DNA of 64,000 nucleotides from CAZGNZ01 sp964527215 (GCA_964527215.1 CAZGNZ010000014.1:1-64000); one strand, 5' to 3'; shown: positions 9,083-18,312, counted from the first letter of the stretch. A program made the numbers and translations. Notes: generated by a model from the letters alone, not told the origin.

Positions 9083-11692
9083 ATGATTTCAGATTATCCG
9101 TTATCAGACATCGTTGATCAGATCCTGACAGGTCTGGAGAACACTCCGGAAATTCGGAATAACTTTCAGGTTCGTCATGAAATGTCGTCCCGAAACGCTT
9201 GTTTTAACGCATTTCCGGAATCGCTCCAGCGCGAACTGCAGTCAGCTCTGACCGCCAAAGGAATTCACCAGCTCTACACCCATCAGGCGCTTGCCTATCA
9301 ATTGTATCAGCAGGGGGAAAACGTTGCTGTGAGTACCGGTGTTGACTCCGGAAAGAGTCTCTGCTATCAGCTGCCGGTGCTGAATTCAATTCTTGAAGAT
9401 CCTGAAAACTGCGCTCTCCTTCTGTTTCCAACCAAAGCCCTGTCCCAGGATCAAAAACTCAGCCTTGCGGATTTGTGGCAGGAACTCCTTCGGCAGCCAA
9501 CTCTGAAACAGCCGGTGACCGGCGGAATCGGTATTTATGATGGTGATACGACGGCCTACCACCGCCGAAAAATCCGGGACCGCGCCAATATGCTGTTTAC
9601 CAATCCTGATATGCTGCATGTGGGAATTCTTCCCAATCACCCCCAGTGGACGCGCTTCATTCGACGTCTTAGGCTTGTGGTCATCGATGAAGTTCATGTG
9701 TACCGCGGAATATTTGGATCCCACTTTGCAAATGTAATTCGACGTCTGAAGCGGATATGCAGTCATTATGATGCCAGCCCGAAATTCATTCTGACATCCG
9801 CTACGGTATCAAACACCCGGAATTTTATTGAAGAGCTGATTGGTGAATCAGTCAGTGTTGTTGAAGCCAACGGGGCACCGGCGGCTTCCAGAAAGTTCTA
9901 CCTTTACAATCCACCCTATATTGACCAGGAACTCGGGATTCGTAGAAGCGCGCTGGATGAAACCATCCGTCTTGCAGGATTCATACATAGAACTCCCGCC
10001 CAAGCGCTCATTTTTGCGCATACGCGGCGACTGGTGGAGCTTATGGTTACATACCTGCGCAGTTCAGCGGCAGCAACAGAGGAAAGCGAAAAAACCAGTA
10101 TCTACGGGTACAGGAGCGGTTATCTGCCGGAAGAACGCCGCAGAATCGAAAAGATGCTGCGAGACGGAGAAATCAAACTCACGGTTGCCACAAATGCCCT
10201 GGAACTGGGAATTAATATCGGCGGACTGGATGTTGTGCTGATCAGCGGTTTCCCGGGCAGCATCTCAGCCACCCGGCAGCAGGCGGGTCGGGCGGGGCGC
10301 GACGGCAGACCGGCTTTGGTCATCATGGTGGCCGGTTCGGGGCTGATGGATCAGTACATCCTGCAGAATCCGGAATACCTGTTCGACAACCCTCCCGAGG
10401 CCGCTCTCATAAATCCGGATAATCCGTTTATTCTGTGGCATCATCTGCAGTGCGCAGTGTTTGAGCTTCCTTTTCAGCAGGGGGAGACATTTGGCGGACT
10501 CTCGGCAGAAGAACTTCAGGAATATCTTCAATTGGGCACCCAAAGCGGATTGATGTATCAGAATCAGGGAGCTTCCTACTGGTCGTCGCCTGTTTATCCG
10601 GCACAGGAAGTTTCACTCCGTTCGGCCGGGGGACGCCGGTTCGTTCTCCAACATGGTGCTGAACGAATTGGCGAAGTGGATCAGGAAAGCGCTTGCTGGT
10701 TTACCCATCCCAGAGCAGTATATCTCCACAATGGAGAGAAATATTTTGTTACCGACCTGGATTTCAAACAGCAGACCGTCAGAATGCAGCGCCGTGATCT
10801 CCCATATTACACACAGTCCAAGATGGATTCCCATTTTGATATTTTGGAACTTGAGCAACAGGAAACGCTGCCGTATGGATTGAAAACCATCGGTCAGATA
10901 AAAGTAACAACCCGAGTGACGGGATTCAAGCGGCTCAAGTGGCACACCAACGAGGTGCTGGGCCATGAAGAACTGGAATTGCCGGAAACCGAACTTGTTA
11001 CACAGGGGTACTGGTGCAGTTTCAGTAAGGCAGTGACGGAACTGCTGGATGAAGAAAATCTCTGGATTGGGGATGATAACAATTATGGACCGGATTGGCC
11101 GAAAATCAGAAATCACATTCGGAAACGTGATTCTTTCAGCTGTCAGGCATGCGGCTGTGCTGAACAGGACCGCGCGTTTGATGTGCACCATATCCGTCCT
11201 CTGAAGCTTTTTAACAGACTGTCCGAAGCCAATCACCCCGAAAATTTGATTACTCTTTGTCCCAAATGTCACCGGCTGGCGGAACAGAAAGTCCGGGTTC
11301 AGGGAACCCTGTCCGGAGTGGCATATGTGCTCCGTGGAATTGGACCGTTTCTGGTGATGAGTGATCGAAGCGACCTCAGGGTACAGGCGGATATGAAAGG
11401 CCAGCTGACGGACGGGGATCCTGCCCTGATTGTTTATGACAGTATTCCGGGGGGTGTCGGTCTGAGTTCACAGCTGTATTCTACCCATCACAGCTATTTT
11501 GCCGAGGCTTACCAGACGGTTCTGCGCTGCAGCTGCCGGGATGGCTGTCCAATGTGTGTGGGGCCTTCGGCTGAAAACGGACTGTCGGCAAAAAACGCAG
11601 TCATACGACTGTTGGGCCTTTGTGTTCAGCCCGATCAAATGCAGGAAGCGTATCTTGAAACTGGATCGAATATTCCGAAATATTCTGCCTGA
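9083..11692 (+). CDS. MrfA-like DEAD/DEAH-box repair helicase with inserted HNH domain
   Basis: A superfamily 2 helicase of 869 residues. The Walker A is an unusual variant (STGVDSGKSLCY, near 90), the Walker B is DEVH at 202-205 (VVIDEVHVYRG), and motif VI is QQAGRAGRDG near 400. The C-terminus has the DUF1998-type cluster of the MrfA/YprA family (C816, C818, C822, C825, in CSCRDGCPMCVG). Between the helicase core and this cluster lies an HNH-nuclease-like domain with C687, C690, H702, H703, N721, C726, C729 and H730. MrfA of Bacillus acts with MrfB in mitomycin-adduct repair. I chose the ATG at 9083; a TTG at 9014 would add 23 residues unlike the family. It overlaps the MrfB-like gene by 38 bp. 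Confidence 0.88.
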   Translation: MISDYPLSDIVDQILTGLENTPEIRNNFQVRHEMSSRNACFNAFPESLQRELQSALTAKGIHQLYTHQALAYQLYQQGENVAVSTGVDSGKSLCYQLPVLNSILEDPENCALLLFPTKALSQDQKLSLADLWQELLRQPTLKQPVTGGIGIYDGDTTAYHRRKIRDRANMLFTNPDMLHVGILPNHPQWTRFIRRLRLVVIDEVHVYRGIFGSHFANVIRRLKRICSHYDASPKFILTSATVSNTRNFIEELIGESVSVVEANGAPAASRKFYLYNPPYIDQELGIRRSALDETIRLAGFIHRTPAQALIFAHTRRLVELMVTYLRSSAAATEESEKTSIYGYRSGYLPEERRRIEKMLRDGEIKLTVATNALELGINIGGLDVVLISGFPGSISATRQQAGRAGRDGRPALVIMVAGSGLMDQYILQNPEYLFDNPPEAALINPDNPFILWHHLQCAVFELPFQQGETFGGLSAEELQEYLQLGTQSGLMYQNQGASYWSSPVYPAQEVSLRSAGGRRFVLQHGAERIGEVDQESACWFTHPRAVYLHNGEKYFVTDLDFKQQTVRMQRRDLPYYTQSKMDSHFDILELEQQETLPYGLKTIGQIKVTTRVTGFKRLKWHTNEVLGHEELELPETELVTQGYWCSFSKAVTELLDEENLWIGDDNNYGPDWPKIRNHIRKRDSFSCQACGCAEQDRAFDVHHIRPLKLFNRLSEANHPENLITLCPKCHRLAEQKVRVQGTLSGVAYVLRGIGPFLVMSDRSDLRVQADMKGQLTDGDPALIVYDSIPGGVGLSSQLYSTHHSYFAEAYQTVLRCSCRDGCPMCVGPSAENGLSAKNAVIRLLGLCVQPDQMQEAYLETGSNIPKYSA

Positions 11693-12830
11693 AACTCGCA
11701 GCGGCGGAGCTTCGGCAGGAACCGGCAGAGATATTGAGTCGCTTGTTCAGGGAGAGTTCTGCAATTCCGCAGACACCCTGTTCAAGGTTGTCAGAAAATA
11801 TCCTGAACTGGATTTGCTGGAGTTTCGACCTGAACTACTGCTGACCGGTTCACATCCCGGACCGGCGGCTGAAGAAATTAAAAAAGAAAATTTGCTTTTT
11901 CTGGATCTGGAAACCACCGGTTTGGGCTTCGGTGCCGGTACCTACGGATTTCAGATGGGGATAGGCCGCTTCGCGGAATACGGTTTTCAGGTCGTTCAGT
12001 TTTTTCTGAAAGGTCCGGATGCGGAACCGGATTTATACCGTCAATTCTCACAATTTATTTCAAAAGAAAGTATTCTGGTTACCTTTAACGGAAAAAGTTA
12101 CGATGTCCCCCTTCTGGAAAGCCGGTTCAGAATTTTTCGATTGGACAATTTCCTTGAAAACCTGACGCATTTTGACCTGCTGCACAGCTCCCGCGCCCTT
12201 TGGAAAAGTCACATTGGGAGTTGTACCCTGCAGCGTCTTGAACAGCAGGTTCTGAAACAGAAACGTGATCATGTCAGGGATATACCGGGATCGCAGATCC
12301 CAAAGGCGTATTTCGAATATCTCCGTCATCGAAACGCAGGTGAAATGGTGCGAGTGATGCATCATAACCGTCAGGATATCTGTTCTCTGGTGCAGCTCCT
12401 GGATCTTCAAATGAAGTTTTCAGGATTAAAATTGGATGAGGGTATGCCTGTTGATATCCCTGAATTTATTCGATGGCTCGTCAGGAAGCAGCAGTTGGAT
12501 CTGGCTCGATCCATCCTTGAAAAGGTTACACACGAGGGGTATGGCCTTACAGACCTTGAGAAACTGGCGGTTTGTGCACGGAAGCTGCGTCTCTACAAGA
12601 AATCATTGAAGTTTTGGAATACCGCCGCATCAATGGGTTCTGCATCTGCTGGAATCGCGGCCGCGGAGATTCTGGAAAAGCAGTTCAAGGACATTCCATC
12701 CGCTTTGGAAAGGGCAGTGGCTGCCTGTGCCGTTCTGAAGCAAACAGACTGGGTGGATGCTCGGTTGATCGAGAAAGCGGATCGTATCAGGATTCGGCTC
12801 GAGAAAAAAAAGCGAAAAGAAAAGGATTGA
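11655..12830 (+). CDS. MrfB-like DEDDh exonuclease with C-terminal TPR-like helices
   Basis: A 391-residue exonuclease of the MrfB/YprB family. The RNase H-fold acidic residues are visible: D84 and E86 in LFLDLETTG, D150 in FNGKSYDVPLL, and H236/H237 with D241 in HHNRQDI. The C-terminal 120 residues form helical pairs (for example LARSILEKV and KLRLYKKSLKFWNTAA) like the TPR tail of MrfB. I choose the TTG at 11655, preceded by AGGAAG at a good distance. It lies within the helicase gene's last 13 codons, implying coupled translation. The pairing repeats the mrfAB order known from Bacillus. Confidence 0.87.
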   Translation: MKLDRIFRNILPETRSGGASAGTGRDIESLVQGEFCNSADTLFKVVRKYPELDLLEFRPELLLTGSHPGPAAEEIKKENLLFLDLETTGLGFGAGTYGFQMGIGRFAEYGFQVVQFFLKGPDAEPDLYRQFSQFISKESILVTFNGKSYDVPLLESRFRIFRLDNFLENLTHFDLLHSSRALWKSHIGSCTLQRLEQQVLKQKRDHVRDIPGSQIPKAYFEYLRHRNAGEMVRVMHHNRQDICSLVQLLDLQMKFSGLKLDEGMPVDIPEFIRWLVRKQQLDLARSILEKVTHEGYGLTDLEKLAVCARKLRLYKKSLKFWNTAASMGSASAGIAAAEILEKQFKDIPSALERAVAACAVLKQTDWVDARLIEKADRIRIRLEKKKRKEKD

Positions 12831-12831
12831 T

Positions 12832-13488
12832 ATGGCATTTTACATAGATTCCGCTACTCCTGAGGAAATTCTGGCTGCACAGAAGCTGGGATGGGTAACC
12901 GGCATCACAACCAACCCGGTGTTGATGTCAAAGAGTACATTTCCGCCCGAGGAGATTTTGTTGTTTGCGGAAAAAACAGGGATGTCACCGGTGTATTATC
13001 AGCTGACAGCGAGAACAGAACCTGAAATGGTTCAGGAAGCGGCAAAAGCGTTGGGAATTCTGGGCTCAAAACTGATTCTGAAAATCCCGCCTGCACCAGT
13101 CGGATTTCGATTCGTTTCACGCTATCACAAGAATTTCAGATGCTGCATTACCGCTGTGTTTACTCAGGCCCAGGCCCTTGCAGCGGCTGAATCAGGTGCG
13201 GTATCCGTTGCGGTGTATGTGAACCGGGCAACCAGATATGGGGAAGATGGGATCGCCGTTGTCAAGGGAATCAGCGAGGCTGTAAAATGCACAAAACTGG
13301 AAATTATCGCAGCCAGCATAAAGTCTGTCGATGAACTGACTGCAGCTGTACTGGTCGGTTCTCATCACGTCACTGCAGGATTGGAAGTTTTAAATGCAGT
13401 GATCGAATCACAGTATTCCAGAAAAGCAGCTGAAGAGTTTTTGGAGAATGGGATTGGCCTGCTTCCACGGGGAAGAGGTGTTCTTTAG
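12832..13488 (+). CDS. Transaldolase / fructose-6-phosphate aldolase family protein
   Basis: A 218-residue class I aldolase of the small transaldolase/FSA group. FYIDSATPEEI and the nearby GITTNPVLM match the phosphate-binding start, and K84 in LILKIPPAP is the expected Schiff-base lysine. The barrel continues with AVFTQAQALAAAESGA and EIIAASIKSVDELTAAVLVGSHHVTAG, also typical. It may act on fructose 6-phosphate, sedoheptulose 7-phosphate or a related sugar; the sequence does not decide. The ATG follows the MrfB-like stop by one base, so it is likely in the same operon although functionally unrelated. It is convergent with the GTPase that follows. Confidence 0.87.
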   Translation: MAFYIDSATPEEILAAQKLGWVTGITTNPVLMSKSTFPPEEILLFAEKTGMSPVYYQLTARTEPEMVQEAAKALGILGSKLILKIPPAPVGFRFVSRYHKNFRCCITAVFTQAQALAAAESGAVSVAVYVNRATRYGEDGIAVVKGISEAVKCTKLEIIAASIKSVDELTAAVLVGSHHVTAGLEVLNAVIESQYSRKAAEEFLENGIGLLPRGRGVL

Positions 13489-13490
13489 GG

Positions 13491-14555
13491 CTATACATTA
13501 AATCGGATACTGAGGATATCTCCGTCCCTTACCGTGTAGTCCCTGCCTTCAAGTCTGAATCGTCCTTCCTGCCGAATACCCTTTTCAGATCCGCAATCCA
13601 TCAAATCATCGTAATGAAAACACTCGGCTCGAATAAATCCCCGTGAAAGGTCGCTGTGAATGGTACCTGCCGCATCTACCGCCCGAGTACCCCGATGGAT
13701 GTTCCATGCCCTGACTTCATCGGGACCAACGGTGAAAAAACTGATGTACCCGAGTATTTGATAAGCCGACTGAGTCAGACGATCGCGGGCGCTGGATTCA
13801 ATACCCATATCATCCATAAACATTTGAATATCTTCGGAATCTGTCATTTGTGACAGCTCCATCTCAAACTTTCCGGCGAACTCTATGGTGTCTCCCAGTT
13901 TCTGAAGCTTGCTCAGCAACTCCGGATCAGATCGGAAATGCGCTTCATCAGAGTTCAGAATCAACAGCCGGGGTTTTAAAGTGAGGAACTGATATCCCTT
14001 CATGAGAGACCGCTCTTCATCGGTCAGATCAACGGTGTCAAGGGCCTTTTCCTGCTCCAGATGGCTGCAAATCCGTCGGATTATTTTTTCCTCCCGCTGA
14101 AGCTCAGGTGTTTTCTGTCCCCGCTGATAACTCCATTCAATTCGTTCAATCCGTTTTTCTGCAACAATTAAATCAAACATGATGAATTCATTCATCAGAT
14201 TTGCCAGCTCTGTGACCGGATCAGGATCGTCAAGGTAGTCATGAACAAAGTTCCGCAAAACAACGGCAAGTGCATCGACATTCCGAACATGCCGCAGCAC
14301 TTCAGGTGTATAAGGCTCAGAGGAATCCAGATCCGTGTTTCCGGGGAAATCCATCAGTTCAAGGGTAGCGTAAGTGGTTTTTTTGGGTTTGTACATCTCA
14401 GACAGCCGGGTGATGCGGTTGTCAAGGACATCAACAACAGTGACCAGAGGGTCAGTGCCGGATGAGAACATGAATTCTGCGGCGTCTGCTCCGCATAGTG
14501 CGGCATAAATCGTGGTTTTGCCGCTTTGCGGCATTCCGGTAAGGCCAATTTTCAT
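13491..14555 (-). CDS. Divergent YchF/Obg-type GTPase (DUF933 family)
   Basis: A 354-residue P-loop GTPase. The G1 motif is GMPQSGKTT (residues 7-15), where YchF has GLPNVGKST. The G3 region reads MDFPGNTD, and the NKxD position is replaced by a motif around LILNSDEAHF, as in the ATP-preferring YchF group. The C-terminus (about 270-354) is the DUF933/TGS-like domain, with FFTVGPDEVRAWNI, GTIHSDLSRGFIRAE and the closing VRDGDILSIRFNV. This is a diverged member; whether it replaces canonical YchF or coexists with it cannot be judged here. No partner gene is adjacent. Confidence 0.88.
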   Translation of the reverse strand: MKIGLTGMPQSGKTTIYAALCGADAAEFMFSSGTDPLVTVVDVLDNRITRLSEMYKPKKTTYATLELMDFPGNTDLDSSEPYTPEVLRHVRNVDALAVVLRNFVHDYLDDPDPVTELANLMNEFIMFDLIVAEKRIERIEWSYQRGQKTPELQREEKIIRRICSHLEQEKALDTVDLTDEERSLMKGYQFLTLKPRLLILNSDEAHFRSDPELLSKLQKLGDTIEFAGKFEMELSQMTDSEDIQMFMDDMGIESSARDRLTQSAYQILGYISFFTVGPDEVRAWNIHRGTRAVDAAGTIHSDLSRGFIRAECFHYDDLMDCGSEKGIRQEGRFRLEGRDYTVRDGDILSIRFNV

Positions 14556-14885
14556 CTTGTCAGATCCATATAGTGAAGGTTAAAACTGTGCATCTAAATT
14601 ACGGGCAGCAGTAAGCACGGGACCACTGTGAAGAATCGGGGCGCAGCAATTGGAATTCAGTTTAAGACAGAAGGTTCTCTTCCCTGAAAGGTATGATAAT
14701 ATTAATGGGGAATCCTGAAGGACTCAGTGATCTCTCAACGGATGAATTCTGCAGACGCACAGGGACCGTTCAATCGCTGCTTTATAAAGTCATGACATTG
14801 ATCTGAAGCGATCCGCATTGACGGATTCTTTGCGATTCTGTTTTTTCTGGAAAATATCAGGCGCAGAAAAGGTTAGTGAACCGGA
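14556..14885. other. Intergenic region without recognised feature
   Basis: About 330 bp between the YchF-like and universal stress genes, both on the minus strand. It should hold the promoter of the GTPase. I see no repeat family copy, hairpin with T run, or open frame with coding character. Confidence 0.5.
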
Positions 14886-15335
14886 TCAGCGAATGGTAAG
14901 AACCGGGATGTGTGAACGTTTCAGGACTCGTTCTGTGGTGCTGCCGAACAGCACATGGCTCAATCCGGTATGACCGTGGGTAGCCATCACAATCAAATCC
15001 AGTGAGTATTCGTCCACTGCTGTAAGAATCTCATTGATTGCGATCCCTTTTCGGACCAGTATCCGTGTGTCCAGGTCTGGCGGCAGGTTTTGACTGCACC
15101 AGGATAGAAGGTTTTTCTCAGCGAATTCCTCTCGGCTGTCTTCGATGTTTTCAACCTGAACGCCTGCCCAGGAATATTCAGCCGGAGACAGAATCGGCTC
15201 AAGAACATGGATTACATAGATTTTGGATCGGTATTTTTTTGCGATCGATATTGCATGAGGAACAGCCTTGGCGGAGATTTCAGAAAAATCCGTCGTGAGA
15301 AGTATGTTTTTGTACTGCTGGTATTTTACTGCCAT
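14886..15335 (-). CDS. Universal stress protein (UspA family)
   Basis: A 149-residue single-domain Usp. It begins with the usual strand and helix (NILLTTDFSEISAKAVPHAISIAK) and ends with the ATP-binding signature: GHTGLSHVLFGSTTERVL, then IPVLTIR, giving the G-x2-G-x9-G-S/T pattern. It should therefore bind ATP and act in stress adaptation. AGGAT lies 7 bp before the ATG. It is monocistronic, separated from the TPR regulator by a MITE-like repeat. Confidence 0.93.
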   Translation of the reverse strand: MAVKYQQYKNILLTTDFSEISAKAVPHAISIAKKYRSKIYVIHVLEPILSPAEYSWAGVQVENIEDSREEFAEKNLLSWCSQNLPPDLDTRILVRKGIAINEILTAVDEYSLDLIVMATHGHTGLSHVLFGSTTERVLKRSHIPVLTIR

Positions 15336-15558
15336 GTTAAAATCCTGGCATGATGAAATGGTTCGCAGTGAGATCAGGAGATTTCGGGCATATACCGGAA
15401 CCGCTTAAATTTAGGCCGAACTGAAAAATCATGCAAGGCGGAAAACCCGTTTCCCAAAAACATTGCGGACCAGATGACAGTCTTTAGAAGATCGATAACT
15501 CCTTCTGCCTGAAAATGTGCGGCGGATGCAGGATTATCCGACAGAACTGCTGTTTCCC

Positions 15559-15743
15559 CTAACCCGAAAATTTCATGAGAAATCTATTCCGATGATGGAT
15601 TTGCTCAATTCTACAGCGTTATTCTCGAAAAATGTTCTCAACGTACTATCCAGTACGATTTCACTCATTTTTCTTCATATGCCTTGTAGAATCAATCATT
15701 TTCATCATCTCATTACGAAGTCTCATGAAATATCCGGGCTAAT
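15559..15743. mobile_element. MITE-like element, family M, 185 bp copy
   Basis: The left end reads CTAACCCG followed by AAATTTCATGAGA. The right end, read on the other strand, is ATTAGCCCGG followed by ATATTTCATGAGA, so the termini are inverted repeats of about 21 bp. The interior (about 15625-15690) contains the core shared with the copy at 19234 and with 35016-35050, with landmarks ACTGGATAG and AAATGAGTGAAATCG on the minus strand. It has no coding capacity, which suggests mobilisation by a transposase elsewhere. Confidence 0.75.
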
Positions 15744-15822
15744 GCTGGAAACAGGCATGGCTGCCTCATCAATGTCCAAAAGCGTTCTCTGGTGTCATGG
15801 CGGTTCTGTCGACGGAGACGGG

Positions 15823-17346
15823 TCAGGTAAGCGAATTCCTTTTGGAGTTTCCTTTCCCTGCGGACAGTGCCAAACCGGTTCGTTTCAGAGCCCGGGTTCT
15901 CTGCACAAGATACGGATAACTGACTCCCAGTTTTTCACTGAGAGTTTTCTTATTCCCATCGTATTCCTCGAACAGGTATGAAAACAGCTCGGATTCGAAT
16001 TTGCTGTTGACTGCCTTCCAGTCCAGATTTTTGTGCTTCTTGACAAATTCCTTAACTGATTCCGGAGGAGGGGACTTGATCCTGAACTGCCTGTTGCGCT
16101 CCCGAACGCTGAAGTATGTGCGCTCAGCCATTTTCAGATGACTGGCAGTCCCGCGCACCGATCCGTGGAATTCGAGCATCATTTCTAACAGTGTCTCCTG
16201 GAATATAGCTCGAATTTCATAAAGTGTTCGATCAATGGCAAATGAGAACTCATTTACGATGGGGGAGTCCTGATCGGGTTGCCGGTTTCGTATGAACTGC
16301 ACATACCCGTCCACTGCCCGGCGCCGGTCGCCTGAAAAGGTGAAATGGTGCACCAAAAGCTCATGGGCCGCATCATACCCCTTCTGATAAAAGTATCCGG
16401 CGAGTTCCGGTTTGTCTTCGTTCTCGTAGCAAACTGCCAGATAATAACAAATCCCCGGCAGCAAATGGAAGACACCATGGTTTCCTGCAATATTCAAGGC
16501 CTCCTGAAAATTGGCAGCCGCCGTCCGCCATTCCTTCTTTTTCAGATCCAGCAGACCCATACTGGACAGGGCATGACAACGGGTGAAGTGACTGGCTGCG
16601 GTGCGAATCACCTCCCTAATGATGGTCAGGCCCTCACTGTTTTTGCCCTGGTAAATACGCAGCAGCCCCAGATCGTGTTTGATGGCATCGGAAATGTGCC
16701 TGAAATCATGAGTTTCGCATAATTTGATTCCATGTCGATAGTAGTCCGCCGCCTGAAAGTAACTGCCCAGTTTCCGATACCCGTTCCCAATATTCTTATA
16801 GTGGGTGGCCACGGTGGAGAACTGTCTCACGGATTCAAAGTATTCAGCCGATTCCAGGAGCGGTTCAAAACCATTTTTATCACCGCTTTGCAGGTTATAA
16901 ACCAGTTCATGAAATTGGGCGATTTTCAGCAGATATGAAATTTTGGTGAGCTTGCGTACGCGATCAATCAGTAGCAGCGCAATATCGTCTTGGCCGACAA
17001 TGGCCAGAAAAGAAGCCATCTCCAGAAGGATGAACGCCTGTACGTCCTGGGGACCTTTTTTTACCAGAGACCATGCGTATCCCAGTGTCTGTGCTCCCTT
17101 TATCAAATCTCCCTCATGAATAATGCAGCGACCGATACCGGCATAAATGGATGCCTGCTGGGGCGGGGCAGAAGCCTTTTTCAGCAGCAGCTCGAAATGA
17201 GCACTGGTTTTGGCGAGATCCCAGTGGCCAAACTGTGCAAGATGAGTACAGAATTCTGCCCAGTATTCAGAACCACTGTAACCTATCAGCTCAGTAACCT
17301 GAAGCGGTTTATCCGTAAAACTGAAAATGGAAGGGATTTTGTTCAT
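15823..17346 (-). CDS. TPR-repeat protein with C-terminal Fis-type HTH
   Basis: A 507-residue protein that is mostly helical TPR-like pairs (for example ASIYAGIGRCIIHEGDLIKGAQ, FYQKGYDAAHELLVHH and GLLDLKKKEWRTAAANFQEAL). From about residue 375 there are two Fis-like helix-turn-helix segments: MLEFHGSVRGTASHLKMAERTYF and LFEEYDGNKKTLSEKLGVSYPYLVQRTRALKRTG. There is no receiver and no AAA+ domain, so it is not an ordinary sigma-54 activator. It could be a transcription factor whose TPR part senses a ligand or protein partner. Neighbours are a universal stress protein and an AT-rich upstream region that probably carries its promoter. Confidence 0.7.
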   Translation of the reverse strand: MNKIPSIFSFTDKPLQVTELIGYSGSEYWAEFCTHLAQFGHWDLAKTSAHFELLLKKASAPPQQASIYAGIGRCIIHEGDLIKGAQTLGYAWSLVKKGPQDVQAFILLEMASFLAIVGQDDIALLLIDRVRKLTKISYLLKIAQFHELVYNLQSGDKNGFEPLLESAEYFESVRQFSTVATHYKNIGNGYRKLGSYFQAADYYRHGIKLCETHDFRHISDAIKHDLGLLRIYQGKNSEGLTIIREVIRTAASHFTRCHALSSMGLLDLKKKEWRTAAANFQEALNIAGNHGVFHLLPGICYYLAVCYENEDKPELAGYFYQKGYDAAHELLVHHFTFSGDRRRAVDGYVQFIRNRQPDQDSPIVNEFSFAIDRTLYEIRAIFQETLLEMMLEFHGSVRGTASHLKMAERTYFSVRERNRQFRIKSPPPESVKEFVKKHKNLDWKAVNSKFESELFSYLFEEYDGNKKTLSEKLGVSYPYLVQRTRALKRTGLALSAGKGNSKRNSLT

Positions 17347-17681
17347 TAATCACCGAAATTATATTTAACAATGCAATAATAAGTAATAAACTGCGGTAAT
17401 ATTATCAAATATCGCATTAATAAACCAAATAGTATATGTAATACTGCATGTAGAAATATAATAGTGCATAGACTGATTTCATCTTCAAGATGTGCAGGCG
17501 GTTGTTTTGGCCGTGGTTTCAGCAAAACAGCGATTGGTCGCGAAATATCACGGGTGGATTCCGGGCTTTCGAAGGCTTGAGGCTGCTTGATTTCCTGGGC
17601 AGACGGTGTAGTGATTTTCCGGCTGATGCGAGGTTGAGAATTGCCCGCGCGGTGTGGAGGGAAAGGTGATAAATTCCGCTT
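17347..17681. promoter_or_regulatory. AT-rich divergent upstream region
   Basis: A 335-bp divergent gap. The part from 17350 to 17470 is strikingly AT-rich, with several TATAAT-like words (for example near 17431, TAGTATATGTAATACT), and probably contains the promoter of the TPR/Fis gene. The rest is ordinary and leads to the MORN lipoprotein gene. No exact promoter can be fixed by eye. Confidence 0.4.
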
Positions 17682-18158
17682 ATGCTAATCAGGAATTATT
17701 GGATATTGATGCTGGCTGCGGTCATACTTTCAAGCTGCAGCAGGTCCCCTGTTGCAGTACCAGGGGCACCGCCGAAGTCGGGACCTCCGGGGGATGCTGT
17801 TCAGGTTGATGCTGAAGACGGAAGTGAAGTGGAGTACAGCTATTATCCCAACGGCAGGATAGAATATGAAATATGGTATCGGTACGGTCAGCTCCACGGA
17901 CCTTCAAAGCATTGGTCGCCTGAGGGCATACTCCGATCGGATGCCGAATACCGTCATGGTCTGCTGGAAGGTTTGGCCCGAACTTATGATGACGGAGGAC
18001 ATCTGCTTGCTGAAACCCAATATAAATCCGGGATGAAGTGCGGATTTGAACGCTGGTATCATCCCGACGGACAGATAAAGTCTGAGGCGGTTTATCAGGA
18101 TGGATTGCAGGTAGGTGTAATGCGGCGCTGGGATGCTGACGGTCGTGAACTTCCCTGA
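17682..18158 (+). CDS. Lipoprotein with MORN-type repeats (YwqK-like)
   Basis: A 158-residue predicted lipoprotein. The signal peptide ends in a lipobox (ILSSC, cysteine near residue 19), followed by a low-complexity proline/glycine linker. From about residue 50 there are at least four MORN-2-type repeats with the pattern YYPNGRIEYEIWYRYGQLHG, then GILRSDAEYRHGLLEG, LAETQYKSGMKCG and IKSEAVYQDGLQVG. These repeats make an extended beta sheet. The database label toxin-antitoxin YwqK is applied to such proteins without evidence here. It probably sits in a membrane of the envelope. Function unknown. Confidence 0.85.
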   Translation: MLIRNYWILMLAAVILSSCSRSPVAVPGAPPKSGPPGDAVQVDAEDGSEVEYSYYPNGRIEYEIWYRYGQLHGPSKHWSPEGILRSDAEYRHGLLEGLARTYDDGGHLLAETQYKSGMKCGFERWYHPDGQIKSEAVYQDGLQVGVMRRWDADGRELP

Positions 18159-18312
18159 CTTCAATAGGAGATTACGACTCCCGGGCAATTTCCGGGATTG
18201 CAGCTGAAGACGCTTCCCAAAGTGTTCAGATACATCGGTGGAATCAATGAAGCTGCTGCATGAGGACAGCGATCCATTCCATGTACCGTCATCAGCAGAA
18301 TACGGATTCGGG

